Positions 1-6,779 of a stretch of 6,823 nucleotides of DNA are shown here, in pieces (position 1 is the stretch's first letter; each line of letters opens with the position of its first letter). The stretch lies in NCBI GenBank assembly GCA_013697465.1, contig JACCWU010000302.1, positions 1 to 6,823 on the forward strand, given 5' to 3'. A program made the position numbers and the translations under genes. The notes under the pieces are model-generated. The model was not told the DNA's origin. It made no database searches and worked only from the letters and a program-made list of their open reading frames with translations. This DNA is from Actinomycetota bacterium (lineage in GTDB: Bacteria > Actinomycetota > Thermoleophilia > Gaiellales > Gaiellaceae).

Positions 1-615
1 GTCCTCGAGCGCGCGCTCGGCGGCGCGGCGACCGTTCTCCTGGGCGCGGTCGGGTTCCTGCTTTCGGTCGGTCGTTACGACGTGAGCGCCTATCTCTGGC
101 TGGAGGGGGTGTTCGTCTTCGGAACGATCGCCGCGGGATTCCTCTTCTTCGCTCGCTCCTCGCGCCCGCTGCTCCGGCGGACGCTGCCGTTGTTGCAGCG
201 GCTCCACGTGGCGCGGCCGCTGCAGGCCTTCTACGAGGGCGTCCATCACTTCCGCGCACGGCTCGGCTTGCTCCTCGCGGTCTTCGGCGTGACGCTCGTC
301 GTGCAGGCGGTACGCATCCTCGCGATCTGGGCCGCCGCGAAGGCCGTGGGCATCGACCTCGACGTGCGTGTCTACTACGTCATGGGCCCGCTCTTCTTCC
401 TCGTCCTGCTCGTGCCGTTCACGCTCAACGGACTCGCCGTCCGCGAGGCCTTCTTCGTGAGCTTCCTCGGGAGCCTGGGCATCGGGGCTGACCGGGCCTT
501 CGCGGCCGGGTTCCTGTTCTTCCTCGTCACGGTGCTCCTCGCCCTGCCGGGAGCGGTCGTGATGGTCCGGAGCGGAGTGCGAGGGAGCACGAGCCCGCGC
601 GTGGAGCATGGGTAG
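1..615 (+). CDS. Flippase-like membrane protein (UPF0104 / LPG-synthase TM family), 5' end missing
   Basis: The frame is open from base 1 to the TAG at 613-615, giving 204 visible residues; the start lies to the left of the window. A GTG at 82 is only an internal possibility, because the codons before it already read as family-like sequence (VLERALGG, resembling the family's 'ERxxD' region, then a hydrophobic helix). About six hydrophobic segments can be seen. The strongest signature is VPFTLNGLAVREAFFV at about residues 138-153, matching the PxTxGGLGxRE motif of the UPF0104/LPG-synthase transmembrane family, followed by a helix and an LPG turn near the C-terminus. Members are inner-membrane proteins. 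Some are the flippase part of MprF, and many sit in polysaccharide clusters with unproven transport roles. The first Gly of the usual GGLG is replaced by Asn here. The gene overlaps the next by 8 bases, so the two are probably coupled. The family call is fairly sure; the substrate is unknown. Confidence 0.8.
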   Translation, partial: VLERALGGAATVLLGAVGFLLSVGRYDVSAYLWLEGVFVFGTIAAGFLFFARSSRPLLRRTLPLLQRLHVARPLQAFYEGVHHFRARLGLLLAVFGVTLVVQAVRILAIWAAAKAVGIDLDVRVYYVMGPLFFLVLLVPFTLNGLAVREAFFVSFLGSLGIGADRAFAAGFLFFLVTVLLALPGAVVMVRSGVRGSTSPRVEHG

Positions 616-1507
616 CGGAGCGACAGCCGACGCCGCGGCGGTCGTCGTCACGTACGACGCACTTCCGTGGATCGAGCGCTGCCTGGCAAGCCTCGGCGGC
701 GTGCCTACGACGGTCGTCGACAACGGATCGACCGACGGGACGCTCGAGCTCGTTCGCGAGCGCTTCGCGGACGTGCGGCTGCTCGAGTCGGAGAACAGAG
801 GGCTCGGGGCGGCCTGGAATCTCGGAATCCGCGAGACCGAGAGCCGCTACCTGCTCCTGCTCAACTCGGACGCATGGCTGGTCGGGGATGCGCTCGCACG
901 ACTCGTCGCGTTCGCGGACCGGCGTCCGGAGGCGGCGCTCCTCGGGCCGCGGCTCCTCAACCCGGACGGGAGCCTCCAGCGCTCGGTCCGGGGGTTCCCC
1001 ACGCTCTGGCGGCTCGCGACCGAGTACTTCTTCCTCCGTAAGCTCGCGCCTGGCTCGACGGCGCTGAACGGCTTCTACGCGGGCGGCTTCGACCACGACG
1101 AGGTGCGCGAGGCGGAGTTCGTCATGGGTGCGTGCATGCTCGTCCGCCGACGCGCGATCGAGCAGGTGGGGCTGCTCGACGAGGACTACTTCCTCTTCAG
1201 CGAGGAGACGGACTGGTGCTACCGCTTCCGCCGGGCGGGCTGGCAGATCCTCTTCTTCCCCGGAGCGGAGTGCGTGCACGTGGGCGGCGCCTCGCACGGT
1301 GGTCGCCTCTACCGCGAGAACCTGCGTGGACACCTGCTCTTCTTCTGGAAGAACCGCGGGCCGAAGCAGGCGGAGCGGGCCCGACGACTGCTGCTGGTCG
1401 CGCTCAAGCTGCGCGGGAGGCTCTTTCGCGGCGAGCGCGGTCGCGCATATCGCGAGGCGGCGCAGTGGCTCGCCTCCGGTGACGCGGCCGAGTTGCTCGG
1501 ACGATGA
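608..1507 (+). CDS. Family 2 glycosyltransferase, rhamnosyltransferase-like (WbbL type)
   Basis: This 299-residue protein has a full GT-A fold signature. VVVTYD at 12-17 opens the nucleotide-binding fold and VVDNGSTDG at 36-44 is the classic UDP/dTDP-sugar loop. NRGLGAAWNLG at 63-73 follows, with NSD at 86-88 in the place of the metal-binding DxD. GACMLVRR at 174-181 and EETDWCYR at 199-206 form the acceptor/catalytic-base region. A late HVGG motif and a basic amphipathic C-terminal tail (RENLRGHLLFFWKNRG onward) are usual in WbbL-like rhamnosyltransferases. No transmembrane helix is seen, so it should act at the cytoplasmic membrane face on a lipid-linked acceptor. It therefore differs from GtrB/DPM-type enzymes, which carry C-terminal membrane helices. 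The start is ATG 608, the first in frame. The nearest GGAG ends one base before it, too close for a normal ribosome site, so reinitiation after the upstream gene is likely. Sugar and acceptor are not determinable. Confidence 0.92.
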   Translation: MGSGATADAAAVVVTYDALPWIERCLASLGGVPTTVVDNGSTDGTLELVRERFADVRLLESENRGLGAAWNLGIRETESRYLLLLNSDAWLVGDALARLVAFADRRPEAALLGPRLLNPDGSLQRSVRGFPTLWRLATEYFFLRKLAPGSTALNGFYAGGFDHDEVREAEFVMGACMLVRRRAIEQVGLLDEDYFLFSEETDWCYRFRRAGWQILFFPGAECVHVGGASHGGRLYRENLRGHLLFFWKNRGPKQAERARRLLLVALKLRGRLFRGERGRAYREAAQWLASGDAAELLGR

Positions 1508-3447
1508 CGATGGTTGAGCTCTACCTCCGCCTGCTGTTCGGGACAGCGGCGGTCCTCGCTCCGGGATGGCTCCTGGCTCGCGCGCTGGGAATCCGTGGTG
1601 CGGCTGCGGCGCTGGCGTGGTCGGTCGTGCTCGTCTTCGTCGTGCTCGGGGCGACCTTCCTGCTCGGAGCTTCCTCCACGACGACGCTTGCGCTCTTCGT
1701 CATCGCAGCGCTGGCCGCCGGTGCGGCGTACTTCGCCCGGGGACGGGAGAAGCACGTGAGCGCTCTCGTGTCGGCGCCGGGGCGCTGGTTCGCGCTCGCG
1801 GCGGGTGTCGTTCTCGGGCTCCTGCTCTGGCGGGTGGCCGGAGAGGTTCAGGGAGACGGGCTCTTCCATCTCGCCCGCGTTCGCAAGCTCCTCGCCTTCG
1901 ACGAGCTCTCGCTCGAAGGCGTCGGGGAATTCGCGGACGGAAGCCTGCATCCCGGGTACGCGTTTCCCTTGTGGCACGGCTTCCTCGCGCTCGTCGCGAA
2001 GCTGGCGGGCACCGATCCGGAACAGGTCGTGCTGCACCTCCCGACGATCCTGGCGCCCCTCGCCGTCGTCTTGGCGTACGAGGCCGGCTGGGCGCTCTTC
2101 CGGAGGACGTGGGCGGCAGGTGCCGTGGCGGGGGCGCAGGTCGCCCTCGTCTGCTTCGCTCCCGGCTCGGGAGGTGCATACACGGTGCTCGCGCTGCCCG
2201 AGACGGCGGCGCGACAGCTGCTCGTCCCCGCGGCGCTCGTGCTCGCGCTCGAGGTCATGCGCGCTCCCTCGCGAGCGTTGTTGGCAACGGTGGCCGCCGC
2301 CGGGTTCGTGCTCGCGGTGGTCCATCCGACGTACGCGATCTTCCTCTGGATTCCCTTCGCCGGCTTCCTCGTCGTCCGCGCGCTCTGGGCGAGACGGGAT
2401 TTCCGAGTCGGTGCAGCTGCACTTGGCGGGCTCGTCATTCCCGCCTCGCTGTTCATGCTGTGGCTCATCCCGGTGATCGGGGACACGGCGTCGGTATCGC
2501 CGGATCGCGACGAGCTTCGGCGCGCGTTCGGGCAGTACGCCGGATATCTCGACGTGGGATCGCCGACGAGCTACAGCCTGGTGCCCGAGGTATTCGTCCG
2601 CAGCGGACCGATCGCGATCGTGGCCGTGCTCCTCTTTCCACTCGGCGCGTTCGCGGCGCAGCGACGGTGGGCCGCATTCGTCGTCGGAGGCTCGCTCGCA
2701 GTGCTCACGGTGCTGCTCGTGCCGCTTCTCTTCACGTCGCTCTCGGAGCTCGTCTCGATCTCCCAGGCTCGCCGGGCTGCCGGATTCCTGCCCTTCGCCT
2801 TCGCCTTCGCGGGCGGGCTCGGCGTCCTCTCTCGAATCAACGGGCCGTACCTTCCCGCACTTGCGCTCGTCGCCGGGACCGTTCTCCAGCTCGTGTACCC
2901 GGGCGACTTCGACTACGTGCTCGACGAGGCCGGCCCAGCCTGGGTCGTGTGGCTGGCCGTCGCGGGCGGGGCGGCAGCGATCGTCGTGGGAACGGCGAGG
3001 AAGGGGCCTGCCCTCGAGGCGCCCGCGGAGTTTGCGGCAGCGCTCTTCCTGTTGCCGGTGGTCGCCGTGGGCCTCGTGCGCTGGACGCCGCCCGACGCGC
3101 CGCCCGGGAACGCGCTCTCGCCCGGTCTCGTGGAGACGCTTCGCACAGTTGTGCCCGAGGGGTCCGTCGTCTACTCGGACCAGGAGACGAGCTATCGGCT
3201 CGCGGCGTTCGTACCCGTCTACATCGCGGTCGCCCCGCCCGGCCATGTCGCGGACAGCGACGAGAACCGCCCGTACGTACGTGCGCGCGACGGGCGAGCC
3301 TTCCTCGCGACCGGCGACCTCTCGATTCCGAGGCGCTACGGCGCGGAGTACCTCGTCGTCGACCGGGCTCGGCTGCGCCGCAGCTTCCGCCTCCAGGAGC
3401 TCTACCGCGACCAGCGGTTCGCGCTCTACCGGCTGCCGCCTGCCTGA
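1504..3447 (+). CDS. Polytopic membrane protein, probable GT-C-type glycosyltransferase
   Basis: This 647-residue protein has roughly 14-16 hydrophobic segments between about residues 5 and 528 and a soluble C-terminal domain of about 115 residues. The layout resembles GT-C transferases, which use polyprenyl-phosphate sugars on the outer membrane face. After the fourth helix a loop carries GDGLFH (117-122), then HPGYAFPLWHG (149-159). The Asp-His pair is where GT-C enzymes often keep their catalytic acid; this is an inference. Other conspicuous polar motifs are ALPETAARQL (230-239) and HPTYA (274-278) at helix edges. The tail has VVYSDQETSYRLAAF and RRYGAEYLVVDRARL, a pattern seen at the ends of many bacterial GT-C and related membrane proteins. 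The start ATG 1504 overlaps the upstream stop as ATGA; a second in-frame ATG at 1510 is an alternative. No strong Shine-Dalgarno is visible, which fits coupling. It could instead be a non-catalytic membrane protein of unknown family. The coding call is sure, the function moderate. Confidence 0.82.
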   Translation: MTMVELYLRLLFGTAAVLAPGWLLARALGIRGAAAALAWSVVLVFVVLGATFLLGASSTTTLALFVIAALAAGAAYFARGREKHVSALVSAPGRWFALAAGVVLGLLLWRVAGEVQGDGLFHLARVRKLLAFDELSLEGVGEFADGSLHPGYAFPLWHGFLALVAKLAGTDPEQVVLHLPTILAPLAVVLAYEAGWALFRRTWAAGAVAGAQVALVCFAPGSGGAYTVLALPETAARQLLVPAALVLALEVMRAPSRALLATVAAAGFVLAVVHPTYAIFLWIPFAGFLVVRALWARRDFRVGAAALGGLVIPASLFMLWLIPVIGDTASVSPDRDELRRAFGQYAGYLDVGSPTSYSLVPEVFVRSGPIAIVAVLLFPLGAFAAQRRWAAFVVGGSLAVLTVLLVPLLFTSLSELVSISQARRAAGFLPFAFAFAGGLGVLSRINGPYLPALALVAGTVLQLVYPGDFDYVLDEAGPAWVVWLAVAGGAAAIVVGTARKGPALEAPAEFAAALFLLPVVAVGLVRWTPPDAPPGNALSPGLVETLRTVVPEGSVVYSDQETSYRLAAFVPVYIAVAPPGHVADSDENRPYVRARDGRAFLATGDLSIPRRYGAEYLVVDRARLRRSFRLQELYRDQRFALYRLPPA

Positions 3448-3477
3448 TCGCTCCCCCAGCCGCCGCCGCCCGCTCCT

Positions 3478-3517
3478 GCGCAAGATCGGAATCGGCTAGC
3501 GCCGACTCCGATCGCGC
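3478..3517. terminator. Candidate bidirectional terminator hairpin between convergent operons
   Basis: The arms GATCGGAATCGGC (3484-3496) and GCCGACTCCGATC (3501-3513) flank a TAGC loop. Twelve of thirteen positions pair on the + strand; the one A-C mismatch becomes a G-U pair in the - strand RNA, so the stem is continuous there. GCGC at 3478-3481 and 3514-3517 can extend the stem across a two-base AA bulge. It begins 30 bases after the + strand stop and lies 44 bases past the hyuB stop on the - strand. Neither side has a clear U tract, so it may work as a weak or U-less terminator or as an mRNA 3'-end stabiliser. A smaller perfect 5-base-pair hairpin (GCGCC/GGCGC, 3530-3544, loop ATGCA) sits between it and the hyuB stop. 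Confidence 0.55.
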
Positions 3518-3561
3518 GAGATCCGCGAAGCGCCATGCAGGCGCCGCCTCCCGGTTCCAGA

Positions 3562-5043
3562 TCAACGATCGTTACCGCCCCAGCCGCCACCACCGGGGGT
3601 CTCGATGCGAAGGAGGTCTCCCGGCTCGAGCTCGCGGGTGACGAATCCGTGCAGCTCCTCTCCGTTCAGGAGGTTCAGGCCGGGACGTCCGTCGGCGCCA
3701 CCGTTTGCTCCGCGCGGAGCGAGCCGCCGCCGCTGGCTGAGCAGCGAGAGCCGGCAGCGCTCGAGCACTCGAAGCTCACGCACGACCCCGTCGCCACCCC
3801 GAAACCGGCCCCCTCCTCCGGAGTCGAGCCGAAGCGCGTAGCGCTCGACGCGGAGCGGGTAGGCGAGCTCGAGCGCCTCGGCCGGCGTCGAGAGCGTGTT
3901 CGACATCGCGACGTGGACCGCGGAGGGCCCGTCCGCGTCCGGGCACGCACCCTGTCCGCCGGCGATCGTCTCGTAGTAGGTGAAGCGCTCGTTGCCGAAC
4001 ACCACGTTGTTCATCGTCCCCTGGCCCTGCGCCGGGACGGGCAGCGCGTGGCCGAGTGCGGCGAAGACGACGTCCACGATCCGGCTCGACGTCTCCGTGT
4101 TGCCCGCCACGACGGCGGCGGGCGGGCTTGCGTTGACCAGGCAGCCTGCGGGTGCCCGAACGGTCACCGGAGCGAAGGCGCCACCCGATGCGGGCAGGTC
4201 CGGCGCTGCCAGACAGCGGATGACGTAGAAGCACGCCGAGCGGGTGACCGAGAGCGGGCAGTTGAGATTCCCCGCGTGCTGCTCGGCTGTTCCTGCGAAG
4301 TCGATGTCGATCTCGTTCCCCACCACGGTTACGGTCGCGCGGATCTCGAGCAGCTCGTCGAGCCCTTCGAGCCAGTCCGATGCTTCGTAGCGGCCGTCCG
4401 GCAGCTCAAGGATTGCATCGCGCACGACGCGCTCCGAGTACGCGAGGAGCTCGTCCATCGCCGCCGCGACGTGGTCTCGCCCCCGTCGCGCACAGAGCTC
4501 CTCGAGCCGCGTCTCGGCGAGGAGGTGCGCCGCGAGCTGCGCTCGCAGGTCTCCGCGCCGCTCGTCCGGGTTGCGCATCTGGCCGACCAGCCGCTCGAGC
4601 GTGGCATCGTCGAGACGCGTCGGGGGAATCACGACGCCCTCGTCGGCGAGTGTCGTGGAGTGTGCGGGCAGGCTTCCCGGCGTCGAGCCGCCGACATCCG
4701 CGTGGTGGGCGCGGCTGACTGCGTACCCGAGACCTGTTCTCGTGACGATCGTGAGGTCCGGAAGGTGCGTGCCTCCCGTGTACGGGTCGTTGAGGATCCA
4801 CGCCTCCCCTCGCTCGGGATCGTGCTCACGCACTGCCGCGACCGCCTCCGGCATCGCGCCCAGGTGGACCGGGATGTGCTCTGCCTGCGTGACCATGCGG
4901 CCGTCGGCGTCGAAGATGGCGGTCGAGCAGTCCCGACGCTCCTTGATGTTCGCGGAGAAGGCCGAGCGCACGAGCACCGCTCCCATCTCCTCGGCGATCG
5001 CCCGTAGCGCGCTCCCGATGACCTGCAGCTCCACTGGAATCAT
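3562..5043 (-). CDS. hyuB: Hydantoinase B/oxoprolinase family protein (HyuB-type subunit)
   Basis: This 493-residue protein is the HyuB partner of the adjacent HyuA. Together such pairs form ATP-dependent enzymes such as N-methylhydantoinase, 5-oxoprolinase, caprolactamase or acetone/acetophenone carboxylases. HyuA is thought to phosphorylate the substrate, and HyuB to bind a metal and carry out the following step. Family motifs in order: SANIKERRDCS (30-40), HIPVHLG (56-62), LNDPYTGGTHLPD (84-96), HHADVGG (113-119), GDLRAQLAA (164-172), DFAGTAEQ (248-255), GQGTMNN (340-346), YETIAGGQG (357-365), MSNTLSTPAE (380-389), SGGGGRFRGGDG (408-419) and the terminal TPGGGGWG. D38, H93, D96, H113, H114 and D116 are plausible metal ligands (inference). 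The start ATG 5043 is chosen because the family sequence begins there (MIPVELQVIGSAL) and a GGAGG lies five bases upstream; the frame stays open further upstream but that stretch is antisense-like filler. It overlaps hyuA by ATGA. Slightly shorter than usual; substrate unknown. Confidence 0.94.
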   Translation of the reverse strand: MIPVELQVIGSALRAIAEEMGAVLVRSAFSANIKERRDCSTAIFDADGRMVTQAEHIPVHLGAMPEAVAAVREHDPERGEAWILNDPYTGGTHLPDLTIVTRTGLGYAVSRAHHADVGGSTPGSLPAHSTTLADEGVVIPPTRLDDATLERLVGQMRNPDERRGDLRAQLAAHLLAETRLEELCARRGRDHVAAAMDELLAYSERVVRDAILELPDGRYEASDWLEGLDELLEIRATVTVVGNEIDIDFAGTAEQHAGNLNCPLSVTRSACFYVIRCLAAPDLPASGGAFAPVTVRAPAGCLVNASPPAAVVAGNTETSSRIVDVVFAALGHALPVPAQGQGTMNNVVFGNERFTYYETIAGGQGACPDADGPSAVHVAMSNTLSTPAEALELAYPLRVERYALRLDSGGGGRFRGGDGVVRELRVLERCRLSLLSQRRRLAPRGANGGADGRPGLNLLNGEELHGFVTRELEPGDLLRIETPGGGGWGGNDR

Positions 5044-6779
5044 GGGGTCCTCCGGAGCACGAGCGTTCCATGCGAGTCCGTCTCGCCGGCCCAACCGGCC
5101 GGCACCCAGGCGGTCGCCCCCGCGAGCTCGAGTACCTGCGGGCCAATCGCACTGACCTGCGGGCCTGAGACGTCCACGCGAGGCGCCCGCCGGATCTCCG
5201 CGGTCCGCACCGCGACGAGCTCGAGAGGGCGAGCCGCATCCGCGTACCCGTAGCGCCCGGCGTGCGCCGTGTGAAATCGCTCTGCCAGATCCGGGCCCAG
5301 CGAGATGGTCAGCTCGAACGACTGGCCCACGTAGCGGAGATCCGCCTCTCCCTCGTCTGGAAGCACGCCGGCGTCGGCGAGCGGCATGACGTAGGAGACG
5401 ACGGTGTCGCGACGCTCGTCCGCCGCGACCAACCCGAGCGCGGAGAGAACTCCTGCCGCCGCGGGCACGAGCACGGTCGTCATGTCGAGCTCCTCCGCGA
5501 GGGCGCACGCATGCAGCGGCCCGGCGCCTCCGAACGCGACGAGCGCGAAGTCGCGCGGATCGAGCCCCTGCTCGACGGAGACGACGCGGAGCGCCCTCGT
5601 CATCTCGGCGTTCACGACCTGGATGACGCCGGCCGGATCGAGGTCGCCGAGAGCGCGTGTCGCCGCCGCTTCGTCGAGGGCGACTCCACCCGCAAGCCGC
5701 GGCGGGAGCCGGCCGAGAAGCAGGTTGGCATCCGTAACCGTCGGATGCTCCCCGCCTCGGCCGTAGCACGCGGGGCCTGGGTCGGCGCCGGCGCTCTCTG
5801 GTCCGACGCGGAGCGCACCGCCTGTGTCCTCCCAGACGATCGAGCCTCCGCCCGCGCCGACTGTGTGAACGGCGAGCGTGGGGAGGCGCACGGGGAAGCC
5901 GCCGACCACGCGCGCGTGCTCTCGCTGCGCATCACCCGCGACGATCGCGCAGACGTCCGTCGAGGTGCCGCCCATGTCGAATGCGAGCGCGTTCTCGTAT
6001 CCCGCGAGTGCTGCCACTTGCGCGGCGCCGACGACGCCCGCAGCCGGCCCGGAGAGGAGCGCGAACGCGGCGTGTCCGGCGGCCTCTTCGAGCGTGGCCA
6101 AGCCGCCCGACGAGCGCATCACGAGCGGCTGCGGCATGCCCTTTCCTCGGCAAGCCTCGGAAAGTGCCAGGAGATACCGGCCCAGCATAGGACTGAGGTA
6201 CGCGTCGACCACGGTCGTCGACGCGCGCTCGTACTCGCGGAACTCGGGCGCGACCTCGTGCGACGCGACCACGTGCGCTCCGGGATGCCGTCGGCGCAGC
6301 TCCGCGACGACGGCCCGCTCGTGCTCGGGGTGGCGGAACGAGAAGAGGAGGCAGACCGCGATCGACTCGGCGTCGAGCGGCGGCAGGGAGCTCGGGTCGA
6401 GCGCCTCGAGCTCGGCGTCCGGTGCCATACGCCCTGTAACTCCCACGCTTCGCTCGAGCGGCACGAGCGGGGGCGGGTGCTCGGCACACGGCCGGTAGAG
6501 GTGTGCCCGGTCCTGCCTTCGGAGATGGAGGAGATGCTCGAAGCCCGCCGTCGTGACGAACGCCGTCCGAGCACCCCGTCGCTCGAGAAGGGCGTTCGTG
6601 GCGATCGTCGTCCCGTGGGTGAAGCGGTCGACGTCGTCCGCGCCGACCTCTCGGGCGGCCGCGAGCACGGACTCCTCTTGGCTGCGCGTCGTCGGCACCT
6701 TCGCCGTCGAGACCTTCCCGTCCGCGACCAGGACGGCGTCCGTGAACGTCCCGCCGACGTCGATTCCGAGCGCTCGCAC
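5040..6779 (-). CDS. hyuA: Hydantoinase/oxoprolinase family protein (HyuA-type ATPase subunit), compact form
   Basis: This 579-residue protein is the ATP-binding subunit of a HyuA/HyuB enzyme, with an actin/ASKHA-like fold. LGIDVGGTFTDAVL (4-17) is the first phosphate loop and FTHGTTIATNALLER (53-67) the next hallmark. Then come EYERASTTVVDAYLSP (182-197), MRSSGG (221-226), LSGPAAGVVGA (242-252), the second phosphate loop FDMGGTSTDV (267-276), VGAGGGS (307-313), DPGPACYG (333-340), TVTDANLLLGRL (347-358), VEQGLDPRDF (402-411) and AFGGAGPLHA (415-424). The C-terminal part keeps DLRYVGQSFEL and GTLVL. Relatives I know are usually about 640-700 residues. The missing length falls between the ADERRD stretch (about 452) and DLRYVGQ, and in the linker before the VPAGW segment. 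The reading frame is continuous, so this is not an obvious frameshift. The start is GTG 6779; GGAG lies 11 bases upstream, and the protein begins directly with the phosphate loop. hyuB follows with an ATGA overlap. Substrate unknown. Confidence 0.93.
   Translation of the reverse strand: MRALGIDVGGTFTDAVLVADGKVSTAKVPTTRSQEESVLAAAREVGADDVDRFTHGTTIATNALLERRGARTAFVTTAGFEHLLHLRRQDRAHLYRPCAEHPPPLVPLERSVGVTGRMAPDAELEALDPSSLPPLDAESIAVCLLFSFRHPEHERAVVAELRRRHPGAHVVASHEVAPEFREYERASTTVVDAYLSPMLGRYLLALSEACRGKGMPQPLVMRSSGGLATLEEAAGHAAFALLSGPAAGVVGAAQVAALAGYENALAFDMGGTSTDVCAIVAGDAQREHARVVGGFPVRLPTLAVHTVGAGGGSIVWEDTGGALRVGPESAGADPGPACYGRGGEHPTVTDANLLLGRLPPRLAGGVALDEAAATRALGDLDPAGVIQVVNAEMTRALRVVSVEQGLDPRDFALVAFGGAGPLHACALAEELDMTTVLVPAAAGVLSALGLVAADERRDTVVSYVMPLADAGVLPDEGEADLRYVGQSFELTISLGPDLAERFHTAHAGRYGYADAARPLELVAVRTAEIRRAPRVDVSGPQVSAIGPQVLELAGATAWVPAGWAGETDSHGTLVLRRTP
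5044..5053 (-). promoter_or_regulatory. Shine-Dalgarno of hyuB inside the hyuA 3' end
   Basis: On the - strand GGAGG (5053-5049) is followed by five bases (ACCCC) and the ATG at 5043-5041. The hyuA stop TGA (5042-5040) overlaps that ATG. This strong site settles the hyuB start and suggests HyuB is translated both by coupling and by direct initiation, consistent with a stoichiometric two-subunit enzyme. Confidence 0.8.
5134..5165. repeat. 11-base direct repeat with 21-base period inside hyuA
   Basis: ACCTGCGGGCC occurs at 5134-5144 and again at 5155-5165, exactly 21 bases (seven codons) apart and in the same frame. In the protein it appears as GPQV written twice (SGPQVSAIGPQVLEL) in the C-terminal linker of HyuA. 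The remaining ten bases of each unit do not match, so it is either an old tandem duplication or a chance match in GC-rich coding sequence. Confidence 0.6.

Noticed and set aside
1309..3483. 724-codon open frame on the - strand opposite the membrane protein gene
   Set aside because: Its product is extremely Arg/Glu-rich without any fold signature. It spans the end of the GT2 gene, the whole membrane protein gene and the terminator hairpin, so it is a by-product of GC-rich codon use.
3564..3573. Perfect palindrome AACGATCGTT at the end of hyuB
   Set aside because: It is only 10 bases and falls on the last HyuB codons. It is too short and isolated to call an operator, and no promoter is expected there between convergent genes.
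1566..3641. 691-codon open frame on the + strand in another frame of the membrane protein gene
   Set aside because: Its product is Arg/Ala/Gly-rich with no hydrophobic pattern or motif, while the 1504-3447 frame gives a coherent membrane protein with an ATGA start overlap. It also runs through the hairpin into the 3' end of hyuB.
3535..5007. 490-codon open frame on the + strand opposite hyuB
   Set aside because: It mirrors hyuB codons. Its product is rich in Arg, Val, Glu and Ala with no recognisable motif, as expected for an antisense frame in GC-rich DNA, whereas hyuB shows a full run of family motifs.
5044..5769. Upstream extension of the hyuB frame (242 further residues)
   Set aside because: The added residues overlap hyuA and have an Arg/Ala/Gly-rich out-of-frame character. 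HyuB homology begins at MIPVELQ, and a GGAGG precedes that ATG.
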